Positions 1 to 6,490 of a stretch of 9,955 nt of DNA are shown here, piece by piece. The translations under genes were made by a program, and so were the position numbers. This stretch comes from Candidatus Bathyarchaeota archaeon (lineage in GTDB: Archaea; Thermoproteota; Bathyarchaeia; Bathyarchaeales; Bathycorpusculaceae): contig DAOUTL010000038.1 in NCBI GenBank assembly GCA_030626685.1, positions 1 through 9,955 on the forward strand, given 5' to 3'. The first letter of the stretch is position 1. Each line of letters opens with the position of its first letter. Below the pieces are notes generated by a model. That model had not been told where the DNA came from. It ran no database searches and saw only the letters and a list, made by a program, of their open reading frames with translations.

Positions 1-981
1 ATCCTCCCAGAACCACGAAAATATCCTTCCCAACGCCTGTGCTTCGTCTCTCTTAAAAAGACCGACCTTCCCACCTACGATATATGGAATTCGCCTGCGC
101 CTAAGTTCGTGAATAAGGGGATCCGCAGATGTGCTAATACTTCGGGTCAGAACCCCAACGTCCGAGAACTTTATTGCTTTTTTCCTCAGCACTAAATCTT
201 CTATCTGATCTACAATCCATCTGTCTTCATCTTCAGGCGTATCATGGCTCGCTATTCCCACAAACCCCTGCTCATCTCTAACAGGATCCATTGGTTTATA
301 ATGCGCCCGTTCAAAACTCTCAGCAAACTTATTCGCATTCCTAACGATTTTCTTAGTGCTTCGCCGGTTTTCACGAATTGTCACCGTATACGTCCCAGAA
401 AATGTTTTGGAGAATGTATCAAAGAACTTTTCATCAGATCCCCTCCACTGATAGATGCTCTGCCTAGGATCTCCAACAACGAATATACTGCCATTCTTCC
501 CAACAAACCCAATCAGTTCCGCTTGAGCCTGATTTATATCCTGATACTCATCAACGATGAGGTGTTGCACATGACTGAGCGTGTCAGGCTTGTCTCGTAG
601 GTTCAGAACTGCTAAATATATCATCTTACCAAAAGTCAGCTGCCTATGTTCTTCGAGAAGCTCCTCATAACGCTTCAATTTATCATAGAACTCGGGCGCC
701 TTCTTCTCCAACTTCTTTCTATCCAGCATTTCTCCCCAAACCATGTTCACTGTGCGAAGGAAGTTTCGACAACTTTCTGCATAGGTTCTTCCGAACCGTT
801 GGATTCCGAGGTTCCATCCGTACCTCATCAGAAACGCTATCTCCTGGTTTTCGTCTAAGACGCCATGATTTCCAAACTTGAAGTAATCTTCAAGAATTCT
901 CTTTGCATATGCGTGAATCGTTCCAATGTACATCTCACCAAGGCCAGCAGCTACAGTAGGACCAGCAATCTGTTCAATCAT
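1..981 (-). CDS. UvrD/Rep-like superfamily I helicase, lacking Walker A region, C-terminus off the window
   Basis: An uninterrupted frame of 327 codons runs from an ATG at 981 through the left edge. It shows UvrD-family motifs in order: GTIHAY (motif Ic region, about residue 24), LIVDEYQDINQAQAELI (motif II, Walker B, about 150), VVGDPRQSIYQWRGSD (motif III, about 180), and TIRENRRS (motif IV region, about 212). Such helicases translocate on single-stranded DNA with ATP and act in repair or conflict systems. The oddity is the start: motif I (Walker A), Ia and most of Ib should lie about 60-100 residues upstream, but that DNA encodes a small HTH protein in another frame, and the helicase frame closes at a TGA about 60 bases before the ATG. 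As it stands the protein could not bind ATP normally. It is probably a 5'-deleted remnant or an assembly or indel effect. The family call is firm; activity is doubtful. Confidence 0.85.
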   Translation of the reverse strand, partial: MIEQIAGPTVAAGLGEMYIGTIHAYAKRILEDYFKFGNHGVLDENQEIAFLMRYGWNLGIQRFGRTYAESCRNFLRTVNMVWGEMLDRKKLEKKAPEFYDKLKRYEELLEEHRQLTFGKMIYLAVLNLRDKPDTLSHVQHLIVDEYQDINQAQAELIGFVGKNGSIFVVGDPRQSIYQWRGSDEKFFDTFSKTFSGTYTVTIRENRRSTKKIVRNANKFAESFERAHYKPMDPVRDEQGFVGIASHDTPEDEDRWIVDQIEDLVLRKKAIKFSDVGVLTRSISTSADPLIHELRRRRIPYIVGGKVGLFKRDEAQALGRIFSWFWED

Positions 982-988
982 AATCCGA

Positions 989-1180
989 TTAGCCCCCCTT
1001 CTGCTTCCAGAAAATGTGGATTCGACCTGAGTTCTTGTATTTCACGTCTTCCCTTGTAAGAGCTAAATGCATCAAAACCCTTTGAGCCGTCTTCTGCGTT
1101 ACTCCAAGCTTCTTCGCAACTTCATTTGGCGTGACTGGATCAGAAAGAATATGATATACCGCCTCGTCATATTTGCCCAT
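989..1180 (-). CDS. small winged-helix/HTH DNA-binding protein
   Basis: A 63-residue protein if started at the ATG at 1180; a TTG at 1189 would add three residues. Residues about 15-45 (DPVTPNEVAKKLGVTQKTAQRVLMHLAL) read as a classical helix-turn-helix with recognition helix VTQKTAQRVLMHL, followed by a short wing ending GRIHIFWK. This matches small archaeal MarR/ArsR-like DNA-binding domains, so a local transcriptional regulator is likely. A TATA-like run (TTATATT on the minus strand near 1211) lies about 30 bases before the ATG, consistent with a leaderless transcript. The gene ends at 989, eight bases before the helicase ATG. Its last codons contain a G6 run, and a one-base change there would fuse it in frame with the helicase. 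The specific target is unknown. Confidence 0.6.
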   Translation of the reverse strand: MGKYDEAVYHILSDPVTPNEVAKKLGVTQKTAQRVLMHLALTREDVKYKNSGRIHIFWKQKGG

Positions 1181-1238
1181 TTTAACCAATTTATTCTCTG
1201 AAGTACTGAATATAAGACTTCACATGCTCTAACGTGAA

Positions 1239-1403
1239 TCACTTTCGTTTTGGAATTGTATGGCTTAGCTTGTCTTCGCGGTAGTACGCCATGAATGCCT
1301 TGCCACACTTCTCGCAGTCAAATCTCTTCACGTGAAAAACTGAATAATCCCATTCTTTCCTAGACTTAGAAACTTCAGTACCACACCTTGGACACTTAAC
1401 CAA
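1239..1403 (-). CDS. small zinc-ribbon protein (54 aa)
   Basis: This short gene starts at a TTG at 1403-1401, with GGAGG seven bases upstream (1415-1411), and ends at TGA 1241-1239. The product has two CxxC knuckles, KCPRCG (Cys4, Cys7) and FDCEKCGK (Cys30, Cys33), separated by 22 residues. This is the spacing of a zinc ribbon, followed by a basic tail (PKRK). Such 50-60 residue single zinc-ribbon proteins are common in archaea and are usually presumed to bind nucleic acid or act as transcription-related accessory factors. The near-perfect Shine-Dalgarno and the paired cysteines are strong evidence that it is real despite its size. An overlapping frame at 1099-1308 is its shadow. It is co-oriented with the HTH gene and the helicase, 58 bases ahead of the HTH ATG. 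Confidence 0.75.
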   Translation of the reverse strand: MVKCPRCGTEVSKSRKEWDYSVFHVKRFDCEKCGKAFMAYYREDKLSHTIPKRK

Positions 1404-1584
1404 ACCCAAACCTCCGCAAAGTATTCCTATAGGTTCCTTGATAAGATTTTCCTGTTTTCATCACGCGTGCGCGACTATATGTATTATTGCCCGAAAATCT
1501 AAAGTGATGAGTTTTTGCGTCTTCAGATGCCGCTAACTCAGGTAATTTGTAGAGGAGGCCTGACAAGTCGCAAGTGTTCTCACG
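1404..1584. other. intergenic region between zinc-ribbon and PIN genes
   Basis: About 180 bases with no supported gene. It should contain the promoter of the zinc-ribbon gene: a TATA-like ACATATAG on the minus strand near 1484-1477 would put initiation near 1450 and leave a leader carrying the GGAGG at 1415-1411. A CpG-dense patch (CACGCGTGCGCG, about 1462-1473) stands out from the AT-rich surroundings. Nothing else was recognised. Confidence 0.35.
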
Positions 1585-2436
1585 TTAAGGATTCCTTAGC
1601 TCTTCAATGACCTTTATTTTGCCAAAAACTCTAGCTGGAATAAAAATAGTTGGTCGTTGTGCTATGATAGCTCTATCTTTGAGAACCTGATCAGCTGTTA
1701 TTAAAACAGCATTGGTCAGTTGGGCTATCGCTAGTATAATTTTATTTTCATCTCTAGTTAGATTCTCCTTATCCAAGTCAAATAGTTCATTTTTTAAGCC
1801 GATTATTTTGATATTGTCCTTGAGTTCCCGTGACCTCAGGTTTGCCAACTCTTTAGAGACAGCGTCTTTACTTCCTTTGCCTTTGAACTGATCAACCACA
1901 TCGAATATGAACTCTGGAATAACAATTTCAAACCCCTTGAAGTATCCGAGGCCAATAAGCCGCGAGAGGGAGTTTGAAATAAGGATGTTAATATCTGGCA
2001 GTATTCTACTATTAATCATAATGAGGGGCGTTGCTAGCCTATCAACATGACCGCATTCTTTTCTAAACACAATATCAAGACCTTCTTCCGTTCCTTCGAT
2101 CAAGAGTGAACTAGATTTACATTCATCGCAAATAATCGCATTTTGCTTTGACGGAAATATCCGTCTTAGTTTAGCCGCATTTTTAGCATCTAAAGTCAAT
2201 CCGTCGATTTTTTCAATCTCAGGAAGCATATTTTTGTTATAATCATCCAAGTTCCCTTGAACTACAAGTTTCTTTTCATAGTATTTGACCGTTAGACCAT
2301 TAACTTTCCAAACTCCAAGTTCGTATTCGCTCTTGCTTGGTTCTCGTTCAGCCTTAAATTCTCTTAGAACTGTAACCAAATCTTGTTCCTGAAACCTTGA
2401 CGAAACTTTCCAAACAATGGTTATTTGTTGAGGCAT
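1585..2436 (-). CDS. PIN-domain nuclease with N-terminal TBP-like (RNase HIII-type) domain and zinc knuckle
   Basis: A 283-residue protein in three parts. Residues 1-95 resemble the N-terminal TBP-like substrate-binding domain of RNase HIII; the stretch SKSEYELGVWKVNGLTVKYY lines up with TNEYELLRISDGEVSFVVY in the divergent neighbour. Residues 103-130 (CDEC, then CGH) form a likely Cys3His zinc knuckle. Residues 145-280 form a PIN-type nuclease, with candidate metal-binding acids D148 (PDIN), E175 (IPEF), D229/E230 (TRDENK) and D249 plus D254 (ITADQVLKDRA). PIN domains cut RNA, occasionally DNA, with Mg or Mn. The start is the ATG at 2436. A TATA-like element (minus strand, about 2470-2460) lies close to 27 bases upstream, suggesting a leaderless mRNA. 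The PIN call is good; the N-terminal homology is my visual alignment and the substrate is unknown. Confidence 0.75.
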   Translation of the reverse strand: MPQQITIVWKVSSRFQEQDLVTVLREFKAEREPSKSEYELGVWKVNGLTVKYYEKKLVVQGNLDDYNKNMLPEIEKIDGLTLDAKNAAKLRRIFPSKQNAIICDECKSSSLLIEGTEEGLDIVFRKECGHVDRLATPLIMINSRILPDINILISNSLSRLIGLGYFKGFEIVIPEFIFDVVDQFKGKGSKDAVSKELANLRSRELKDNIKIIGLKNELFDLDKENLTRDENKIILAIAQLTNAVLITADQVLKDRAIIAQRPTIFIPARVFGKIKVIEELRNP

Positions 2437-2480
2437 AAGGATTATCTAACCATTCGTTCATATAAATAAGTTGATCAATG
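2437..2480. promoter_or_regulatory. short divergent promoter between PIN and RNase HIII genes
   Basis: Only about 41 bases separate the two starts. An AT-rich core CATATAAATAAG (2460-2470) is readable as a TATA box on either strand. On the minus strand it sits at the right distance for leaderless initiation at the PIN ATG (2436). On the plus strand it lies only about 15 bases from the RNase HIII ATG, closer than usual, so the plus-strand start or promoter is less certain. Sharing one core element suggests the two genes are expressed together. Confidence 0.4.
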
Positions 2481-3329
2481 ATGCCAAAATCGATTAGTAT
2501 AAGCTTCAGGGAGCTCGAGAAACTAAAAAATTACATATTGGCAACTGGTCTTAGAAGAGTGCCTACCACCAATGAATATGAACTTTTGAGAATTAGTGAT
2601 GGCGAGGTGAGTTTTGTAGTATACCGATCAGGAAAGCTCGTATACGATGACACTGAAGCAACGCGGAAAATTATTGATGCTATTATGGTTGAAGAAAAGC
2701 AGGTTTATAACTACATTTTGGGGAGCGATGAAGTGGGCAAAGGCGAGTGGTATGGTCCCCTCGTAGTAGTATGTACTGCACTAACACCCTCCTTAATAAA
2801 GAAATATCGAAAATTAGGAGTAAGAGATAGCAAGACGATTAGTAAAAAAGAGCTATTTTCGTTGGAAAAAGAAATTTCCAAGAATACCTTTCCGAAACAG
2901 GTTAGCTATCTCTTACCAGAGACATACAACAAGTTGTATGAAGGCTTCAGAAAAGAAAAGAAAACACTAAATGACTTACTGGCTTGGGCTCATTCCGCGG
3001 CTATAAAAAGGGTTCTAGAGCTGATAAAGTATGAAAAAGTGAAGGTTATCATAGACAAATTTGACATTGAGAAGACCTATCGTAGACTGTACACAATAGA
3101 CAATTCAAAGGTGAAGATTATTCAGAAATCTAAGGGCGAAACTGAAATTCCCGTCGCCGTTGCCAGCATCTTAGCCAAAGTCCGTTTCGAAAAATTGGTG
3201 GACTCGTTGGACAAAAAATTCAACGTGGATTTGCGGAACTCAAGACCTGAAGACATTGATATTAAGATTCTTCCTTATGTTGCAAAACTTCACTTCAAGA
3301 ATGTAAAGAAGGTGATCAAAGGAAAATAG
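2481..3329 (+). CDS. rnhC: ribonuclease HIII
   Basis: This enzyme hydrolyses the RNA strand of RNA-DNA hybrids. Two adjacent ATGs (2478, 2481) are possible; I chose the second because MPKSI then aligns with MPQQI of the PIN protein. Residues below count from the first ATG (283 aa). Residues 1-75 form a TBP-like N-terminal domain typical of HIII and absent from HII. The catalytic domain begins at GSDEVGKGEWYGPLVV (D84, E85), the HII/HIII signature in its HIII form, then VRDSK (D117), IIDKF (D193), and KGETEIPVAVASILAKV, where E221 takes the position of the fourth metal-binding carboxylate. The length is slightly shorter than bacterial HIII (about 300). RNase HIII is mainly bacterial and patchy in archaea, which normally use HII, so acquisition by transfer is plausible. 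The stop is TAG. It is head-to-head with the PIN gene. Confidence 0.88.
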   Translation: MPKSISISFRELEKLKNYILATGLRRVPTTNEYELLRISDGEVSFVVYRSGKLVYDDTEATRKIIDAIMVEEKQVYNYILGSDEVGKGEWYGPLVVVCTALTPSLIKKYRKLGVRDSKTISKKELFSLEKEISKNTFPKQVSYLLPETYNKLYEGFRKEKKTLNDLLAWAHSAAIKRVLELIKYEKVKVIIDKFDIEKTYRRLYTIDNSKVKIIQKSKGETEIPVAVASILAKVRFEKLVDSLDKKFNVDLRNSRPEDIDIKILPYVAKLHFKNVKKVIKGK

Positions 3330-3360
3330 CCATAGTTCTGCCTCTTACTGAGCAAATAAC

Positions 3361-3410
3361 TTTTTACATTTCAATGCAATGAACAAAGAAAACATCGTTA
3401 GAGTAAAAAA
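3361..3410. terminator. T-run terminators between convergent genes
   Basis: A plus-strand T5 (3361-3365), 32 bases after the RNase HIII stop, and an A6 (3405-3410, a T6 on the minus strand), just after the nuclease stop at 3433, fit archaeal oligo-T termination for the two converging transcription units. No strong hairpin is seen. Confidence 0.4.
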
Positions 3411-3432
3411 GTTCCAATCTTATCGGATCTAT

Positions 3433-3735
3433 TCATCTTGTTACTTCTTCTCTGTATCTGGTCCTCTTCCTTTGGGCTGCGCTTCTTCTGAAAGCGCTTC
3501 GTTGACCTTTATGAGATTCAATGGTGCCTTTGGTCTCAACTTCAACTATGTGTCGCGTGCCTGCTCGAGTAGCTACTACGTCAGGAATCCTTCTACTCTT
3601 TCCTATAGGCTTCGGTTTCTGATATCTTGGCAAATCTGCGCGCACCTTCCATCCCTTTCGCTCATACTTCTTGGCTATGGATGCAACTTTTCGGTCGTGT
3701 TTTCTTTGTGCTGCCTTTCCACGTTTCCTTCGCAA
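3433..3735 (-). CDS. small basic PD-(D/E)xK-like nuclease
   Basis: A 100-residue, strongly basic protein. I prefer the TTG at 3735 because GGGAGG ends eight bases before it; the GTG at 3744 overlaps that ribosome-binding site and would add three residues. The motif IPDVVATRAGTRHIVEVETKG (split around D52, E67, K69) reads as a PD-(D/E)xK nuclease core: PD, a beta hairpin, then E-x-K. A basic N-terminal helix (KRGKAAQRKHDRKVASIAKKYERKGWKV) matches the first helix of such folds in archaeal Holliday-junction-resolvase-like and restriction-like enzymes. The Arg/Lys-rich tail suits nucleic-acid binding. The gene begins only about 26 bases after the subtilase stop in the same direction, so the two are almost certainly co-transcribed. 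The substrate is unknown, and a non-catalytic nucleic-acid-binding role cannot be excluded. Confidence 0.6.
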   Translation of the reverse strand: MRRKRGKAAQRKHDRKVASIAKKYERKGWKVRADLPRYQKPKPIGKSRRIPDVVATRAGTRHIVEVETKGTIESHKGQRSAFRRSAAQRKRTRYREEVTR

Positions 3736-3761
3736 CCACCTCACCTCCCTTTCTTGGCTTA

Positions 3762-5981
3762 TCAGCGCACTTTGGATGTAACCGAAGCGGGCGCAATCTG
3801 CGGCGCTTCCATTGGTCGAATCAATTCTTTCTTTGGCATGATCCAGTTAATGATTGGTGCGTATACTTCGCCTCCGCGACTACTGGACACCGTTATGACA
3901 CAAGCATATTTCAACCTTTGATTAGAGACCGGTGAAAAGAAATGAGGAATCACATTGATGGTCCAAGGACCTTTACTTCCCCTTCGAATTATTTTCCGTG
4001 CTTTATATGTACAGAAACACCTTGATTCTCCCAAGCTTATCTGTGGCATCAGTGGGATCCCAAACTTGACACCTGGTCGTGCAAACTTGAGGCGAACATA
4101 ATCTGCTTTCTCCTCTTCAAACATGGTGTGTAATTTTCCAACAACTAGGGTTACATCAAATTCGTCCGCCTCATCGGGGAAAAGAAGGCGATATCTATGA
4201 TATTTGTTCGCATCTTTTGATTCAAATTCACCCTCCAATAAGTAGCAGGCGCGCCAGTTCTGCGAATACAAGGCTCTTGTCTTGTTTGGTTTACCAAAGC
4301 CCTGAATGCTGTGGTCTGGTACACCGTTTGCTCGGTTCCATAGATACTCACATGAACTTAAAATGAGGGCCTTGACAAGAAACGGTGAAATATCAGGATA
4401 TTTTGAGACTATGGATGCGGCCAAGCTGGCAACTGCAGGGCTACACAAACTTGTTCCTACACTCTCCGACTCCTCGTTATCCTTGTTAGAAGTAGAGCAT
4501 ACACCTAATCCCGCACTCGAAAAAGATACGACCTGCTTACCAGAGTAATTCGCGTTTAAATTGCCACCGATCGCCATGACTTCAGGTTTTATGAAATCAA
4601 ACGAAGGCGACGATCTCGTGAATGGCGAAGGCCAACCCGCCTTCACTAGATTTGAATCACAATCCGCATAGCTACCAACAGTAAGTGCGTTTCGACAATC
4701 CCCTGGGAAGAATACTTTGTGGAGACCAATGTATTTGGGGTATGCAAATCCGTTATTGATGTGATACCTTATCAAAGGTAGTTTAATATTTCCGGCACAA
4801 GAAACAACAAATAGGTTATGTCTGAAGATCATCTCATCCAACGCTTTCGTAAGGGTAGGATTCGGTCCATCCGCGGCAAACGAGAAACTAAAGACATTTG
4901 AGATAAATCGATACCTTATTACAGTCTCGAAAATAACCTTCAAAAAGTCTCTTTCTATGGCGTCGCCCTTTTCGAAATTCTTAACCATTATAACCTTAGC
5001 TAATGGATTCTTATTCTTCCTAATGTCTTCGCCATAGATTGCCAGGCCCGAGACCATAGATCCATGCCCATCTAAGTCCTTGCATGGGTTCTTATCTTGA
5101 GTGGTATAGTCATACATATCCTCTATGAAATCCTTGAGAAGCCTATGACCTAAATTGATCCCAGAATCGATCACACAAACGGAAGGCACAAATTCCGGTG
5201 TTGTTTCTGGTGAAAGACTAATGACAGGAGTTGCAGAGGCAAGTGAAAGTGGCGATAGTTCATTAGTCGTCAATTCAATCTTTGGCATCTTGAATACTTT
5301 AGTGACAGCTTCTACTTCATCCGCTATCTCTTCAACTGCTCTATACTTCAATAGGCCACTTAGGATCAACAGATTCTCTGAAATGTAACTTCTATCTATA
5401 TCTCCCAAGTCATTCGACCTTACATATTTGATGATTGATTGCTCTATCTTTTCCGGCTCCTCAATTCCGCTTAGACTTGCAAGTTCAAAAGTGAACCAAC
5501 CTCTCTGGTCAGGCTTGCTTCTTAGTTCCTCTACTACGGACTCCTCTACTTTTTCGGATAGAACGGTTTCACGCAATTCTTTTACATACTTGTGGTTTTT
5601 TCTTAGGTTGTACAAGAACAATTGATATCGTTCTTTCTGTAAACTCACCTTCACTGTTTTTTCATCAATGACATCGACAACAGAAACTTTAAGGTTCTTA
5701 ATTGTATCCTGAACAGGTTTCCAAGATAACGCGTCTGAAAAGCCGACAACAAAATACATTTTCGGATCTTTGAGGATTTTTGTCCTTTTCAAGGATGTTG
5801 AGTGAATCCTCTTAAAGGAAGAACTTAATTCCTCATAATTTGCCCCACTTGACTCCGGAAATCTCCTCTTCTTCTTTCTCCCGCGAGGTTCATATTTTCT
5901 CCTCTGCCGCACTGTGGGTTCTAGATGTATGTGTTCGAAATTCTTGCCAAAGCGTGCTTGTCTTTCATTCTCTGACGACAG
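3762..5981 (-). CDS. subtilisin-family (S8) serine protease, probable CTG start
   Basis: A 739-residue intracellular-type subtilase with no signal peptide. With the proposed start the triad is D272 (VCVIDSGIN), H306 (DGHGSMVSG) and S511 (GTSLCSPAVAS), with oxyanion-hole N398 (VSCAGNI). The N-terminal 270 residues are a long domain beginning with the segment NFEHIHLEP, then a basic RRKYEPRGRKKKRR stretch. The C-terminal 170 residues look beta-rich. This layout resembles large cytoplasmic S8 peptidases found in defence islands (IteS-like), although no AAA+ partner gene is visible here. The only conventional start, GTG 5912, has no ribosome site and leaves 23 upstream in-frame codons unexplained. 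A CTG at 5981 has GGAGGA six bases before it and a promoter at the right distance. The protease is co-transcribed with the small nuclease and divergent from the wHTH/retropepsin pair. The target is unknown. Confidence 0.88.
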   Translation of the reverse strand: MSSENERQARFGKNFEHIHLEPTVRQRRKYEPRGRKKKRRFPESSGANYEELSSSFKRIHSTSLKRTKILKDPKMYFVVGFSDALSWKPVQDTIKNLKVSVVDVIDEKTVKVSLQKERYQLFLYNLRKNHKYVKELRETVLSEKVEESVVEELRSKPDQRGWFTFELASLSGIEEPEKIEQSIIKYVRSNDLGDIDRSYISENLLILSGLLKYRAVEEIADEVEAVTKVFKMPKIELTTNELSPLSLASATPVISLSPETTPEFVPSVCVIDSGINLGHRLLKDFIEDMYDYTTQDKNPCKDLDGHGSMVSGLAIYGEDIRKNKNPLAKVIMVKNFEKGDAIERDFLKVIFETVIRYRFISNVFSFSFAADGPNPTLTKALDEMIFRHNLFVVSCAGNIKLPLIRYHINNGFAYPKYIGLHKVFFPGDCRNALTVGSYADCDSNLVKAGWPSPFTRSSPSFDFIKPEVMAIGGNLNANYSGKQVVSFSSAGLGVCSTSNKDNEESESVGTSLCSPAVASLAASIVSKYPDISPFLVKALILSSCEYLWNRANGVPDHSIQGFGKPNKTRALYSQNWRACYLLEGEFESKDANKYHRYRLLFPDEADEFDVTLVVGKLHTMFEEEKADYVRLKFARPGVKFGIPLMPQISLGESRCFCTYKARKIIRRGSKGPWTINVIPHFFSPVSNQRLKYACVITVSSSRGGEVYAPIINWIMPKKELIRPMEAPQIAPASVTSKVR

Positions 5982-5993
5982 CCTGATTCCTCC
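5979..5993 (-). promoter_or_regulatory. Shine-Dalgarno deciding a CTG start of the subtilase
   Basis: On the minus strand GGAGGA (5993-5988) is followed by six bases and then CTG (5981-5979), in frame with the protease. No ATG, GTG or TTG exists in this frame between the upstream stop and the GTG at 5912. The ATG overlapping the site (about 5995) is in another frame that closes after 25 codons. The spacing is ideal, supporting initiation at CTG. Confidence 0.55.
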
Positions 5994-6020
5994 ATATGCA
6001 AGCAGGGAACTTTAGTTCAA

Positions 6021-6074
6021 TTATACCTTAGTATATAAGGGCAAATAATTTATATATAAGGTTTTCTATACTAA
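6021..6074. promoter_or_regulatory. divergent promoters with repeated operator-like sites
   Basis: The plus-strand TATA box TTTATATATAAG (6049-6060) lies about 30 bases ahead of the regulator start. A minus-strand TATA box, CCTTATATAC (6040-6031), is about 50 bases ahead of the proposed protease start. TATATAAGG occurs twice in direct orientation, at 6032-6040 and 6053-6061, exactly 21 bases apart (two helical turns). TTAGTATA (6028-6035) is inverted as TATACTAA (6067-6074), flanking both boxes, and CCTTA-N5-TAAGG (6026-6040) is a local inverted repeat. The arrangement suits control of both directions by the adjacent winged-helix protein. Confidence 0.5.
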
Positions 6075-6090
6075 ACTATTGGTGAACCAT

Positions 6091-6459
6091 ATGGCAAAAA
6101 CGGAAGTCGAAACTCCTAGGAAAGGTCTTCTAGATGTATTAATGATGCTTCAAACCGGAGAGAAGTCATTTACGGAGCTAAAAGCCTTAGATCTGAGCCC
6201 CAACACCGTTCTCTCAAGGCTAAGGGAAGCACAGAAAAAGGGTCTCGTCGACCAAAAGCTATTCCCCAGAAAGGGCAGAAAACCGAGTATTAAGTACGTA
6301 CTTACAGATGAAGGAGAGAAAGTACTCAAAATGTACGAATCTATTCGTGAAAGATACACAGAGCTGAGAGCGGGACTCCAGAATCTCCAAGAGGAAGTAC
6401 GGAAAAAAGAAAAGGAAATGAAATATCTACTATCCTCTAACACAGAATCTGCTTCTTGA
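6091..6459 (+). CDS. winged-helix transcriptional regulator with C-terminal coiled coil
   Basis: A 122-residue protein. The ATG at 6091 is preferred because GGTGA (6081-6085) lies five bases upstream; TTG 6079 would add four residues but lies at the likely transcription start. Residues about 11-85 form a winged helix: GLLDVLMMLQTGEKSFTEL (helices 1-2), SPNTVLSRLREAQKKGLV (recognition helix region), RKGRKPSIKYVLTDEGEKVL (wing and final helix). This resembles HxlR/PadR-like archaeal regulators. Residues 86-117 are a charged heptad-like helix suited to dimerisation. It is the first gene of a two-gene unit with the retropepsin-like protein and is divergent from the subtilase. The repeats in the shared promoter suggest it controls itself and both proteases. 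The inducing signal is not visible. Confidence 0.75.
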   Translation: MAKTEVETPRKGLLDVLMMLQTGEKSFTELKALDLSPNTVLSRLREAQKKGLVDQKLFPRKGRKPSIKYVLTDEGEKVLKMYESIRERYTELRAGLQNLQEEVRKKEKEMKYLLSSNTESAS

Positions 6460-6490
6460 CACAACTCCCCTCACAGGTGGAACAAATTAT

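Noticed and set aside
244..858. Plus-strand open frames over the left edge
   Set aside because: They are shadows of the minus-strand helicase, which shows continuous family motifs through the same bases.
1099..1308. Minus-strand 69-codon frame between the HTH and zinc-ribbon genes
   Set aside because: It overlaps both better-supported genes, has no recognisable composition, and the zinc-ribbon frame has a strong ribosome site and paired CxxC motifs.
3379..3935. Two plus-strand frames of 102 and 180 codons
   Set aside because: They lie antisense to the nuclease and the end of the subtilase, have Cys/Ser/Phe-rich composition typical of antisense shadows, and have no ribosome site.
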